From Pseudoalteromonas atlantica (GTDB lineage Bacteria; Pseudomonadota; Gammaproteobacteria; Enterobacterales; Alteromonadaceae), in contig BJUT01000023.1 in the NCBI GenBank assembly GCA_007988745.1, positions 1 through 57,979 on the forward strand: DNA of 57,979 nt, read 5' to 3'. Under the pieces are notes generated by a model, which did no database searches, had not been told where the DNA came from, and saw only the letters and a list, made by a program, of their open reading frames with translations. This document shows positions 1 through 8,743 of the stretch, piece after piece (position 1 is the stretch's first letter; each line of letters starts with the position of its first letter). A program made the translations under genes and the position numbers.

Positions 1-416
1 CTTATGGCACAGAGCAGACCGCCGGTAATTATTGAGTGATGCAATCCACGGCTATAACTGCCCATGAATACAAGTTCTTTATGTAATGAAAAATAAAGAT
101 GCGCTGTTGCTACTCCGCAAAGCATCGGCCTAAATAAACTCTACCTCGAAGTAAACCGATTAGCTTTCGTATAACAGATAGGGCAAATTATCAATTCAAA
201 TCACTTACTGTAATAGATGTTTTCAAGCGATTTCTCGTTGTTTAAGAAATTTACCTAATAAAAAACATAATTATTTTTAGAGTGTAATTTAGTTAATAAA
301 TCTCAATTTAAGTGCCATATTTCATTATAAATCAATAAGTTCTCAACGCGCCGTGAATTCTCGATTTAAGTGGCACTGATCAATTTTTTGAAAAATAACT
401 AATTTTTATTTCACAA
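1..416. other. left-edge region without a convincing gene
   Basis: No reading frame here looks like a real gene. Bases 1-190 are more GC-rich than the AT-rich 190-416 stretch. A short minus-strand reading near 1-140 is faintly like the end of a universal stress protein, but it has no proper start or context, so I do not call it. Two imperfect direct repeats, TCTC(A/G)ATTTAAGTG(C/G)CA, lie at 301-317 and 359-375 (15 of 17 identical). Their meaning is unknown. Confidence 0.4.
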
Positions 417-449
417 ACAATTGATAACCATTATTGTTTAGATTAGTAT
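417..449 (+). promoter_or_regulatory. Fur-box promoter of bfd
   Basis: Bases 417-435 match 13 of 19 positions of the Fur consensus (GATAATGATAATCATTATC). The site overlaps a good -35 hexamer TTGATA at 421-426. A weaker -10 hexamer TAGTAT follows at 444-449 with an ideal 17-base spacer. A repressor bound here would cover the -35 element, so bfd should be expressed when iron is scarce. This fits the known role of Bfd in releasing iron from bacterioferritin. The Fur assignment is inferred from the motif. Confidence 0.7.
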
Positions 450-485
450 GCACCTACTAAATGAAATTGAGAGTAGTTTGTATTC

Positions 486-680
486 ATGTATATTTGTCTT
501 TGTCACGGGGTGACTGATAAAAAAATTGAGCAAACAATTGACGATGGTGCAACTACCATGCGTGAATTAACTAAAGAGCTTAAAGTAGGCAGCCAATGCG
601 GTAAGTGTTGTTGTTGTACTAAAAAGATCCTAAATCGCAAACTTATTGAGATTGCAGATATTACCGATCAAGTCGCTTAA
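486..680 (+). CDS. bfd: bacterioferritin-associated ferredoxin Bfd
   Basis: A 64-residue [2Fe-2S] ferredoxin of the Bfd/BFD-like Fer2 family. Family members dock on bacterioferritin and pass electrons to its haem, so that stored ferric iron is reduced and released. The four expected cluster cysteines are C4, C6, C38 and C41 (CLC near the N-terminus, CGKC in the middle). Unusually, C41 is the first of four consecutive cysteines (41-44), while typical Bfd proteins have only the CxxC pair there. The gene lies behind a Fur-type promoter, is convergent with the two bacterioferritin genes and shares a terminator with them. Length is normal for the family. Confidence 0.93.
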   Translation: MYICLCHGVTDKKIEQTIDDGATTMRELTKELKVGSQCGKCCCCTKKILNRKLIEIADITDQVA

Positions 681-704
681 TTCGTTATTACAAAATTCAA
701 ATAC

Positions 705-735
705 AAAAAAAGCAGCTTATAAAGCTGCTTTTTTT
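705..735. terminator. bidirectional terminator between bfd and bfr
   Basis: A hairpin AAGCAGCTT...AAGCTGCTT is flanked by an A-run on the left and a T-run on the right. It can end both bfd transcripts on the plus strand and bacterioferritin transcripts on the minus strand. Confidence 0.85.
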
Positions 736-751
736 ATGACCTAAATTTACC

Positions 752-1216
752 TTACAGTTGAGACTGTAAGTAATTTTCAAGCCCTGTATTTTGAATAAGT
801 AGTTGCTGGGTCTCTAGCCAGTCAATTTGTTCTTCCTGCTCGTTCAAAATATTGTCGAGTGCTTCACGGCTAATATAATCTTTTTTGTTTTCAGCTAATT
901 TAATTGCACTGCGCAAATCATCAATTGTATCAAGCTCAAAGCTCATATTTGCGGCAATCATTTCTTCGCTGTTTTCGCCAATGCGTAAACGGCCTAGGTC
1001 TTGTAAGTTAGGTAAGCCTTCTAAAAATAAAATACGTTCGATTAAACGATCGGCGTTTTTCATTTTTTGAATTGAAACCTTGTAGTCTGCTTTATCAAGC
1101 TGGCTAAAACCAAAATCTTTAAACATGCGGGCATGCAAAAAGTATTGGTTAATACCCACAAGCTCATTAGCGAGTACTTTATTTAAAGCTGCTATAACGT
1201 CTTTATCGCCTTTCAT
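752..1216 (-). CDS. bfr: bacterioferritin, haem-binding type subunit
   Basis: A 154-residue bacterioferritin subunit of the 24-mer iron-storage cage. It opens MKGD like E. coli Bfr and keeps the haem-ligating Met52 in an RILFLEGLPN-type context. Aligned by eye to E. coli Bfr, the di-iron ferroxidase site is largely lost: Glu51 is Lys, His54 is Asn, Glu127 is Gln and His130 is Gln; only Glu18 and Glu94 remain. The subunit should therefore bind haem at the dimer interface but not oxidise iron. It starts 12 bases after the other bacterioferritin, behind a strong AAGGAG site, so the two are co-transcribed. Mixed-subunit bacterioferritins of this kind are known in Pseudomonas and Magnetospirillum. 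Confidence 0.93.
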   Translation of the reverse strand: MKGDKDVIAALNKVLANELVGINQYFLHARMFKDFGFSQLDKADYKVSIQKMKNADRLIERILFLEGLPNLQDLGRLRIGENSEEMIAANMSFELDTIDDLRSAIKLAENKKDYISREALDNILNEQEEQIDWLETQQLLIQNTGLENYLQSQL

Positions 1217-1228
1217 ACTTTATGCTCC

Positions 1229-1702
1229 TTACTCGCCCATTTGTGCTTGGTGGTAGTTTTGCGTACCAATTTTATCAATTAGACCAAGTTGTTGCTCTAA
1301 CCAATAAACGTGATCTTCCTCGGTATCAAATAATAGCTTTTCTAACACTTCGCGAGACTGATAATCTTGCTGCTCTTCACAAATAGCAATTACCTCTTTA
1401 ACACATGCAACTACTTCAAGCTCTAGTGTTAAGTCGTTTTGCATCATACTTTTTACATCGTTACCAATTAAAAGGTCACGGCGTTTAGTCATGTTAGGCA
1501 CGCCTTCTAAAAACAAGATGCGTTTGATTAGCCAATCAGCATGATCTTTTTCTTCTTCCATTTCATGGTTAAGGCGTACATATAATTTATCTAAACCCCA
1601 GTCATCATACATGCGTGAATGAATAAAATACTGGTCAATTGCGGCTAACTCATTGGCTAGCAAAGTATTAAATGCATCGATTACTTTTTGATTACCTTTC
1701 AT
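1229..1702 (-). CDS. bfr: bacterioferritin, ferroxidase type subunit
   Basis: A 157-residue bacterioferritin subunit and the first gene of the pair. Here the ferroxidase residues are present: Glu18, Glu51, His54, Glu94 and the late E/H pair at the EEDH motif, which is shifted by a one-residue insertion. The haem ligand Met52 is replaced by Lys. It therefore complements the downstream subunit: it can oxidise Fe(II) but should not bind haem. A mixed cage would hold both activities. The AAGGTG ribosome site lies 7 bases before the ATG. I see no Fur box upstream, so control is probably not by direct Fur repression. Confidence 0.93.
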   Translation of the reverse strand: MKGNQKVIDAFNTLLANELAAIDQYFIHSRMYDDWGLDKLYVRLNHEMEEEKDHADWLIKRILFLEGVPNMTKRRDLLIGNDVKSMMQNDLTLELEVVACVKEVIAICEEQQDYQSREVLEKLLFDTEEDHVYWLEQQLGLIDKIGTQNYHQAQMGE

Positions 1703-1734
1703 GATAAATCACCTTAACTATTTTAATTGTGCAC

Positions 1735-1762
1735 AGTGTAGTTAAATTTGCGTATTTTGCAA
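1735..1762 (-). promoter_or_regulatory. possible promoter of the bfr pair
   Basis: Reading the minus strand, TTGCAA (1762-1757) is followed after 16 bases by TACACT (1740-1735), about 33 bases before the start codon. The match is moderate and no Fur site overlaps it. Confidence 0.35.
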
Positions 1763-1868
1763 GTTTTTCTATAAAAATCATTAATTTACAATTGGTTTTG
1801 ATTCTTATTTAAGTTTGCGTTATTGCTTGGTTTATGTACAGTTTTGCATTTTCATTTAAAGGGTAATG

Positions 1869-2939
1869 TTATACCCACTTATGCCGTTTGCACCATAAAT
1901 AAACACCACTGAGTATAAAAAATGCTAACGACAGTGATACTAAAAGCCATACAAATTTTACAATCGGCCCTGCAAATGCGCCAGTATGAAACACATATTT
2001 AAAGTTCCATACATGGGTGACTGCATTTGCTTTACTGGCATCATACGCGCTAAGCACTTTAGCGTTGTATGGATTTACCCACACCCAGCTATAAGCATGG
2101 CTTTCTCCTGGGTTTTGTAGGCGTAAAGCGATTGGGTCATTGTGTTTTTTAGGTAAGTAAATACGATACAAAATCCCCTCAGGAAATACATCAAGGGCTT
2201 TATTTATTGCTTGGTCGTAGTTAATACTTGCTGTTGATTTTGCTATCACTTTTGGCGCTTTAGGCCTATTTTGTACTTGAGAAAATGCCACGGTTTCTAC
2301 TAATGTTTTGGTCGCGCTTTTCCAATTAAAGGTGATACCTGTGAAGGCTATAAGCAATAGCGGTAATAAAACATAAACACCAAGCACGGTGTGTAGCTGA
2401 TACATAAGTACTTTAAATTTAGCTTTAGGTTTAATCGCCAGTCGTTTTAGGCGGTTTTTAGGCTTAACCCATAAATAAAAGCCCACTAACACATTTATTA
2501 TTAATAATAGGGCGCATACAGAGACCACGTTTTTTAGTGGTTTTTCACCAGAGACTGTTTCAAATAATAGCCAGCGATGCAAAGCAAGGGTAAAACCATA
2601 CAGCGTGTCATTTGTTTGGTATTGAAAAATTACTTTGCCTGTATACGGGTTCACACTGGCGTTACTGCCATCACCTAATCTAAATTGCCAGCTGGCATTA
2701 GGGTTACTAAGGGGCATAAAGCGGGTGATTTTTTTATCTGTTTGCTGCTGTACTGCGCGGATTAATTCTGCGTGGCTAAGCGTTTTGGTTTGTGGTTCTA
2801 TCTGCCATTTATCGGGCTGAATATAATATTGTATGTCATTTGCATAAAGTAAAATGGCGCCGCTAATACTGAGTATTAACAAAAAAAGGCCACTTAGTAA
2901 GGCAAGGTATAAGTGAATTCGACGTAACCAGATTTTCAA
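1869..2939 (-). CDS. PepSY-associated membrane protein
   Basis: A 356-residue inner-membrane protein of the PepSY_TM (PiuB-like) family. Hydrophobic helices are visible at about residues 12-32, 137-157, 180-203 and 325-348, with a large periplasmic part between the first two and another between the third and fourth. This is the usual PepSY_TM topology. Family members are often iron-regulated, and some (FoxB, FsrB types) are linked to reductive release of iron from siderophores. Next to Bfd and bacterioferritin an iron-related role is likely, but no Fur box is clear upstream and the substrate cannot be read from sequence. It is transcribed away from the sensor kinase. Confidence 0.8.
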   Translation of the reverse strand: MKIWLRRIHLYLALLSGLFLLILSISGAILLYANDIQYYIQPDKWQIEPQTKTLSHAELIRAVQQQTDKKITRFMPLSNPNASWQFRLGDGSNASVNPYTGKVIFQYQTNDTLYGFTLALHRWLLFETVSGEKPLKNVVSVCALLLIINVLVGFYLWVKPKNRLKRLAIKPKAKFKVLMYQLHTVLGVYVLLPLLLIAFTGITFNWKSATKTLVETVAFSQVQNRPKAPKVIAKSTASINYDQAINKALDVFPEGILYRIYLPKKHNDPIALRLQNPGESHAYSWVWVNPYNAKVLSAYDASKANAVTHVWNFKYVFHTGAFAGPIVKFVWLLVSLSLAFFILSGVYLWCKRHKWV

Positions 2940-3361
2940 AAGTAATCTCTATAATAAGCAGTTACAGCGATTGTAAGTGATAGAACAGGTGTTTATCAAT
3001 TTATAAAATGTGACCCTTTGTGTAAGCAAACTACTGTATATAAAACCGCGAACAACACGCTAAGCTTTAGTCCCTTAAATAAAGTTTAAAAATTTAGTGG
3101 CTTTAAGTCAGTAAAAGTTCGTATGAGTAATGCGCTTTAATTTTTATAATAATGAAATAAACACCAGCTAAAAATTAAAATATGCACGGTTTGCGTTCTT
3201 GCTTATTTTTACGTGTAAATTTTAATTGCAACTTATTGATGTTTAAACTGTAATTATGTGATGTATTTTAAACGCTTTGCGGGCTAAAACTTGCGTCTTT
3301 TAGGTTTTAGTGCATTAATATAGGTAATAAATAATACAATTACAGTTATTGGATATATAGC
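2940..3361. other. divergent intergenic region, PepSY gene / sensor kinase
   Basis: AT-rich spacer of 422 bases between two divergent genes. It carries the probable PepSY promoter near 2970-2999 and an AT-only inverted repeat at 3136-3146 / 3169-3179. I see no open reading frame or RNA gene in it. Confidence 0.5.
2970..2999 (-). promoter_or_regulatory. probable promoter of the PepSY gene
   Basis: On the minus strand TTGATA (2999-2994) and TACAAT (2975-2970) are separated by 18 bases and lie about 30 bases before the start codon. Each matches the sigma-70 hexamer at 5 of 6 positions. Confidence 0.45.
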
Positions 3362-6300
3362 ATGGTTGAAGGAAAAAAGTATGGGCTGCTAAATGGCACA
3401 GCTCAGTCTGTGCGTAGTAAGCTGATCATTACTTTTTTAGTTATTGCTATTGTTCCACTTTGCTTGCTGACCTGGTTTAGCTTACAGCACGTTAATAATA
3501 CCTTGCAAAAAAATGCAAATGCAGAGCTTCATGAATTAAGCTCTATCGCCTCAGAGTTTGCTAATTTATGGTTTGATGATCACCTTACTGATTTATATAC
3601 CTTTAAAAATCAGCTTTCTAACTTCCCGCTTGAACAAAGCAAATTAATAAATCATTTTGTTAATCAATATGACTTTGTAAACAGTATAGAAATTATCGCT
3701 GCATCGGCACTTAAGCAGCCCATTATCTCGCCTTACGGGCAGATAAACAAAGGTGAGCTTAGTACGCTTATAAATTCGGTTAATACCTCAACGCCAGCCG
3801 CTTTTGGCTCTGTTATGTTAAATGGCAAACAGTTTAATATTGTGGCTATGCCTTTGCTTAATTCGGCGCAACAACTAGAGGGTGTAATTCTCACAGAAGT
3901 AAATATTAATGGCCTTTTAAAAAGCTTAAACACCATTCACAACATGCACAACGAAGTGAGTTTTTTTGTACTACATAATAATAAAATAGAGCGCTCTTCA
4001 GTAACAAATGCAGATGAGGCGCCTGTTTTTTCGCAAACGGCACTCACCAGTAAGCAAGTGTTTGATTACGCCAGTGCCAACGGCACGACATACCATGCAT
4101 ATATTAGTGATTTAAATTTTTTAGGTGTGCAAGGGTGGCAACTTTTAGCAGCAAAACCTTTGCATATTATGCTCAAAGACTCTACTTATTATAAGCAGCT
4201 GGCTATTTTTACAAATGCAGTTTCTTTACTTCTCATTTTATGCGCAGCGTGGTGGTTTAGTCGGCGCTTATCTAAGCCTTTAATTCAGCTTACCTCAGTA
4301 ATGGCCCGAATTACCGATGGCGAGAAAGTAAAGGTGCCTACTTTAACTGATAGCCACGAGTTAAATAGGTTATCAGTAGATCTTCAAAAAATGGTGGCAT
4401 TTAAAGAAGAGCAGCAGAGCATACTGCAAAAGCAGCGCTCTGCTTTGCAAACTGCGTTTAAACAATTGGATGAGCAAAAAAGTGCCCTCGATGAGCATGC
4501 CATTGTTGCGGTAACAGATTTAGCGGGCACTATCACTTTTGTAAATAAGAAGTTTTGTGAAATTAGCGGCTATGAAGAACATGAGCTTATAGGTCAAAAT
4601 CACCGTTTACTTAATTCAGGAAGGCACGACAAAGGCTTTTTTAAAAGCATGTATAAAACCCTTAAACGGGGTGAAGTATGGAACGGCCAAATTTGTAATA
4701 AAGCAAAACATGGCGGTTTTTATTGGGTAGACACCACCATAGCGCCATTTTTTGATGAGCACGGAAAACCGCAAAGCTATATAGCCATTCGTACTGATGT
4801 CACGCCATTAAAATTACAAGAGCTTGAACTTGAGCAGCACAAAACCCAGCTTCAGTTAGTCATAGATACCACCGCCGTAGGAATATGGGATTGGTTTATA
4901 GATACCAGCAAAGTGACTTTTAATAATCGCTGGGCAGAAATAATAGGCTATAAACTCAGCGAGTTAGAACCTACCACTATTAATACTTGGTATAAGTTTG
5001 CACACCCCGATGATTTGGTTATTTCAGAGCAAAAGCTAAAAGCGCATTTTAATGGTGACACCGGTTACTATGTCAGCGAAGCGCGAATGAAACACAAAGA
5101 TGGCCACTGGGTTTGGGTACTCGATACTGCAAAAGTAGTCGACTGGAACCTAGATGGGTCGCCTCGTCGTATGATTGGAACACATTTAGATATTACCGAG
5201 CGCAAGCAAATAGAGTCTGAGCTACAGTATAGCCGCGATCGCTTTGCTTCTTTGGTGGAAAATATTCCAGGGGTTATTTATCGATGTAAGTTCGATAAAG
5301 CCTGGACTATGTTGTACATGAGTGACCAAGTAAAAGACATAACAGGCTATACGCCTGATGACTTTATTAATAATAAAACACTAAGCTTTGCCGCTATTAT
5401 TCACGATGGCGATCAAGATGTTGGGCTGCAAGTAAGTACCTGTATTGCACAAAAGCTGCCTTGGTCTATTGAATACAGAGTAAAAAGAAATGATGGCAGT
5501 ATTCGCTGGGTGCATGAAAAAGGCCAAGCAATTTATGGCGATGACAACGAAGTTCTTTATTTAGATGGCTTTATTTTAGACATTACTGAGCGCCATAATA
5601 CTCAAGTAGAAATTACCCGCCAACAAAACCTGCTTGAAGCAATGAGTAAACAAGGCCAAATTGGCGCATGGGAAATAAACCTTGAAAACCAAACCATGTA
5701 TTGGTCAGACGAAGTAAAAGTAATACACGAAGTTCCCGACGGGTTTGAACCTAACATTGATACAGCCATTAACTTTTATAAGCCAGGAGAGCACCGCGAT
5801 AAAATTAGTACGTTGTTTGAATGTGCGGTGACTTTAGGCGAAAGCTGGAGTGTAGAGCTGATAATTTTAACTTATACCGGTAAAGAGCGCTGGGTTAAGT
5901 CGATGGGGCAGGCGGAATTTAAAGACGGTAAATGTGTGCGTGTTTTTGGCTCGTTCCAAAGTATTGATGCACATAAACGCCTAGAGTTAGAAAGCGAAAA
6001 AGCAAACGCCTATAACAAAAATTTAGCGTCATTAACGGTTTCGCCTGAGGTACAAAATAGCGACGTTGCGCAAGTTAAAAAGCTGACGATAAAGTCGATG
6101 GTAGAGGTATTAAATGTTGAGCGTGCCTCTATTTGGATATTTAACAAACAGTGCGACGAAATGGCGTGCCATGGTTTATATACTCGAAAAGATGGATTTG
6201 TGGATTTTGACGGCGTTCTTAAAAAGGCTGATTTTCCAAGTTACTATGAGGCTATTTTTGAGCAAAACCTAGTGGCAATTGAAGATGTATATACGCATAA

Positions 6301-8119
6301 AGCAACCATTGAATTTACGCAAAGTTATACTCAACCATTAAATATTCAGTCAATGCTGAATGCGGTTATTTCATCAGGCGATGGAAATTTAGGTATTTTA
6401 TGTGCAGAAACTGTAGGGGCTAAGCACATTTGGACGCAAAGCGAAGAAACCTACTTGCGCTCTTTGGCTACGTTAGTCGGTAGTACCTTGGTCTCGCAAA
6501 AGCGTAAAGAAACCGCTGAAAAGCTAAAGGTTGCTTTAGTGCAAGCACAAGATGCTGCTGTAGCAAAAAGCCAGTTTTTAGCAACCATGAGCCACGAAAT
6601 TCGTACACCGATGAATGGCGTATTAGGCATGTTAGAGCTGGTAGAGTTAGAGCCATTAAGTAAACCAATAGAAAAAAAGGTCGCTATTGCTAAAAGCAGT
6701 GCTCATTCTTTACTTGGCGTTATTAACGATATTTTAGATTTTTCTAAGGCGGAAGCAGGCAAAGTTGAGCTTGAGCATATACATTTTAATGCGCGCGACT
6801 TAATTGGCGAAATAGCCGAGGCACAGGCCTTTACCGCACAAGAAAAAGGCATTGAGATTATTTTAGATTTAGTCTCCTTGGAGCCTTCACATTTAATGGG
6901 CGACCCCGGGCGCATACGCCAAGTGGTAACCAACTTAATTAGTAATGCGGTTAAATTTACCAGCCAGGGTGAAGTGGTGGTGAGTGCATCTATAGAAAAA
7001 ACCGACCAAGACCTACTGCTAAATATAAAAGTAAAAGACTCAGGAATAGGCATAACCGAAGCAAAACAACAGCAATTATTTACCCCTTTTTCGCAAGTGG
7101 ATGCATCAACCACGCGAGAATACGGAGGCACGGGGCTGGGGCTTGCAATATGTAAACAGTTATGTGAGCTAATGAATGGTAAAATTTCACTGGCGAGCGA
7201 ACCTGGCAAAGGCAGCGAATTTACTGCAACCATGCAAGTGGCTGAAGGCATCGAAAAAGAACGTACTATCCCTAATATAAATATGAGTTCGTTAAATGTA
7301 CTAGTGGTTGATGATAACGAGACAAACCGCTTAGTTATCTCTCAGCAGTTAGGACATTGGGGGGCCAATGTTACGCTTGCTAGTAGTGCAAAACAGGCGC
7401 TTGAACTATGTGCACAGCGCATAGAAAATAATCAGCCTATGTTTGATATTGCCGTGCTAGACATGCAAATGCCAGAAATGGATGGAATGGAGCTGTGTAA
7501 AGTGCTTAAAGCACATGATGACTATAAAGCCATGCCATTAGTAATGATGACCAGTATTGCAGGTATGGAAGGCGCTCAGCGCTACTCAAAAATTGGTTTT
7601 CAGGCTTATTTTCCTAAACCGGTTACAACCGCCGATTTAATTTCTGCGTTATCGGTTATTACAAGTTCAGACAGCACCGAGCCCCTTCCTTTGGTGACCC
7701 CAGGGTATATTTCGTCACTCAGAAAAGAAAAATCAGACACACCTGCAAAAATTTTATTAGTTGAGGATAACCCCGTTAATCAGCATGTTTCTACACTGAT
7801 GCTTAAAAAGCTAAATTGCGAAGTAATACTGGCGCAAAATGGTCAAGAAGCCATAAATACCTTAAGCGAGCATAACGAAGGGTATTTTGATTTAGTGTTA
7901 ATGGATTGCCAAATGCCGGTAATGGATGGCTTTGACGCCACGGCTAATATACGAGACGGTATGGCAGGGGATGAGCACAAAGCAATAAAGATAATTGCCC
8001 TAACCGCCAATGCAATGGACTCAGATAAAGAACGTTGTATTAATGCCGGTATGGATGACTACTTAACTAAACCCATTCAGCTTGATATTTTAAAAGAGAA
8101 AATAGAGCAGTACTTGTAG
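3362..8119 (+). CDS. large hybrid sensor histidine kinase, multi-PAS, GAF, two receivers
   Basis: A 1585-residue membrane sensor kinase. In order: a membrane helix at about 21-43, a periplasmic sensor region to about 275, a second helix about 278-298, a HAMP-like linker, four PAS/PAC units between about 375 and 865 (repeated DITER-type ends), a GAF domain about 890-1040, HisKA with the SHEIRTPMNG box (phospho-His about residue 1078), an HATPase domain to about 1305, then two receivers with phospho-Asp at about 1367 (LDMQMPEMDG) and 1515 (MDCQMPVMDG). There is no C-terminal HPt domain, so a separate HPt protein would be needed for an ArcB/BarA-type relay. The signal is unknown. The next gene starts 10 bases downstream. 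Confidence 0.93.
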   Translation: MVEGKKYGLLNGTAQSVRSKLIITFLVIAIVPLCLLTWFSLQHVNNTLQKNANAELHELSSIASEFANLWFDDHLTDLYTFKNQLSNFPLEQSKLINHFVNQYDFVNSIEIIAASALKQPIISPYGQINKGELSTLINSVNTSTPAAFGSVMLNGKQFNIVAMPLLNSAQQLEGVILTEVNINGLLKSLNTIHNMHNEVSFFVLHNNKIERSSVTNADEAPVFSQTALTSKQVFDYASANGTTYHAYISDLNFLGVQGWQLLAAKPLHIMLKDSTYYKQLAIFTNAVSLLLILCAAWWFSRRLSKPLIQLTSVMARITDGEKVKVPTLTDSHELNRLSVDLQKMVAFKEEQQSILQKQRSALQTAFKQLDEQKSALDEHAIVAVTDLAGTITFVNKKFCEISGYEEHELIGQNHRLLNSGRHDKGFFKSMYKTLKRGEVWNGQICNKAKHGGFYWVDTTIAPFFDEHGKPQSYIAIRTDVTPLKLQELELEQHKTQLQLVIDTTAVGIWDWFIDTSKVTFNNRWAEIIGYKLSELEPTTINTWYKFAHPDDLVISEQKLKAHFNGDTGYYVSEARMKHKDGHWVWVLDTAKVVDWNLDGSPRRMIGTHLDITERKQIESELQYSRDRFASLVENIPGVIYRCKFDKAWTMLYMSDQVKDITGYTPDDFINNKTLSFAAIIHDGDQDVGLQVSTCIAQKLPWSIEYRVKRNDGSIRWVHEKGQAIYGDDNEVLYLDGFILDITERHNTQVEITRQQNLLEAMSKQGQIGAWEINLENQTMYWSDEVKVIHEVPDGFEPNIDTAINFYKPGEHRDKISTLFECAVTLGESWSVELIILTYTGKERWVKSMGQAEFKDGKCVRVFGSFQSIDAHKRLELESEKANAYNKNLASLTVSPEVQNSDVAQVKKLTIKSMVEVLNVERASIWIFNKQCDEMACHGLYTRKDGFVDFDGVLKKADFPSYYEAIFEQNLVAIEDVYTHKATIEFTQSYTQPLNIQSMLNAVISSGDGNLGILCAETVGAKHIWTQSEETYLRSLATLVGSTLVSQKRKETAEKLKVALVQAQDAAVAKSQFLATMSHEIRTPMNGVLGMLELVELEPLSKPIEKKVAIAKSSAHSLLGVINDILDFSKAEAGKVELEHIHFNARDLIGEIAEAQAFTAQEKGIEIILDLVSLEPSHLMGDPGRIRQVVTNLISNAVKFTSQGEVVVSASIEKTDQDLLLNIKVKDSGIGITEAKQQQLFTPFSQVDASTTREYGGTGLGLAICKQLCELMNGKISLASEPGKGSEFTATMQVAEGIEKERTIPNINMSSLNVLVVDDNETNRLVISQQLGHWGANVTLASSAKQALELCAQRIENNQPMFDIAVLDMQMPEMDGMELCKVLKAHDDYKAMPLVMMTSIAGMEGAQRYSKIGFQAYFPKPVTTADLISALSVITSSDSTEPLPLVTPGYISSLRKEKSDTPAKILLVEDNPVNQHVSTLMLKKLNCEVILAQNGQEAINTLSEHNEGYFDLVLMDCQMPVMDGFDATANIRDGMAGDEHKAIKIIALTANAMDSDKERCINAGMDDYLTKPIQLDILKEKIEQYL

Positions 8120-8129
8120 GATTAATAAC

Positions 8130-8615
8130 ATGAGTAAGCAAATACAAATACGCGACGCTAAAAAAAGCGATGCGCCAACCATTTTACAGTTTATTACCGA
8201 ACTGGCCATTTACGAAAAAGAACCCGATGCAGTAAAAACAGATGAGCAGGCAATTATAAAAACGCTGTTTAGTGAGGGGGCAACTGCACACAGTGTTATT
8301 TGCCTTGAAGATGATGAGCCTATTGGCTTTGCGGTGTATTTTTATAATTACTCTACCTGGCTGGGTAAAAATGGCTTATATCTGGAAGATTTATACGTAA
8401 GCCCCGATAGCCGTGGCAATGGTGCGGGCAAACTAATAATGAAACACCTTGCTAATAAAGCTATAAAAAACGACTGTGGACGCTTTGAGTGGGTAGTACT
8501 GGATTGGAATAAACCCGCTATAGATTTTTATAATAGCATTGGGGCAAAAGCCCAAAACGAATGGATAATCTACCGCCTAGCAGGCCAAGACTTACTCGAT
8601 TTTGCAGAGCAATAG
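8130..8615 (+). CDS. SSAT-like GNAT N-acetyltransferase
   Basis: A 161-residue GNAT enzyme. The acetyl-CoA loop RGNGAG is at residues 95-100, and WNKPAIDFY at 126-134 is the signature of the spermidine/spermine and thialysine acetyltransferase (SSAT) subgroup. YLEDLYV at 84-90 also fits that subgroup. The likely reaction is transfer of acetyl from acetyl-CoA to a small polyamine or lysine-like amine in the cytoplasm; the exact substrate is not certain. It follows the sensor kinase by 10 bases and probably shares its transcript. Confidence 0.88.
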   Translation: MSKQIQIRDAKKSDAPTILQFITELAIYEKEPDAVKTDEQAIIKTLFSEGATAHSVICLEDDEPIGFAVYFYNYSTWLGKNGLYLEDLYVSPDSRGNGAGKLIMKHLANKAIKNDCGRFEWVVLDWNKPAIDFYNSIGAKAQNEWIIYRLAGQDLLDFAEQ

Positions 8616-8743
8616 TGATACTAAAACGCTTAATTAAGTGGGTTGGTATAATACTTTTTTAAAAGCAGATGAGTGCCGAAAACGGCCAGTATTTGCTTTA
8701 AAAATTGTTATGCTGAGGTACGTTTTATTGATTAAGACCCTAC

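Noticed and set aside
1..140. minus-strand reading with faint similarity to the end of a universal stress protein
   Set aside because: The similarity covers only a few residues, a stop interrupts the frame upstream, and there is no ribosome site; too weak to call a gene or fragment.
6703..7251. 182-codon minus-strand open frame inside the sensor kinase gene
   Set aside because: It is antisense to the HisKA/HATPase part of an intact kinase and has a composition typical of a shadow frame; no start site or family match.
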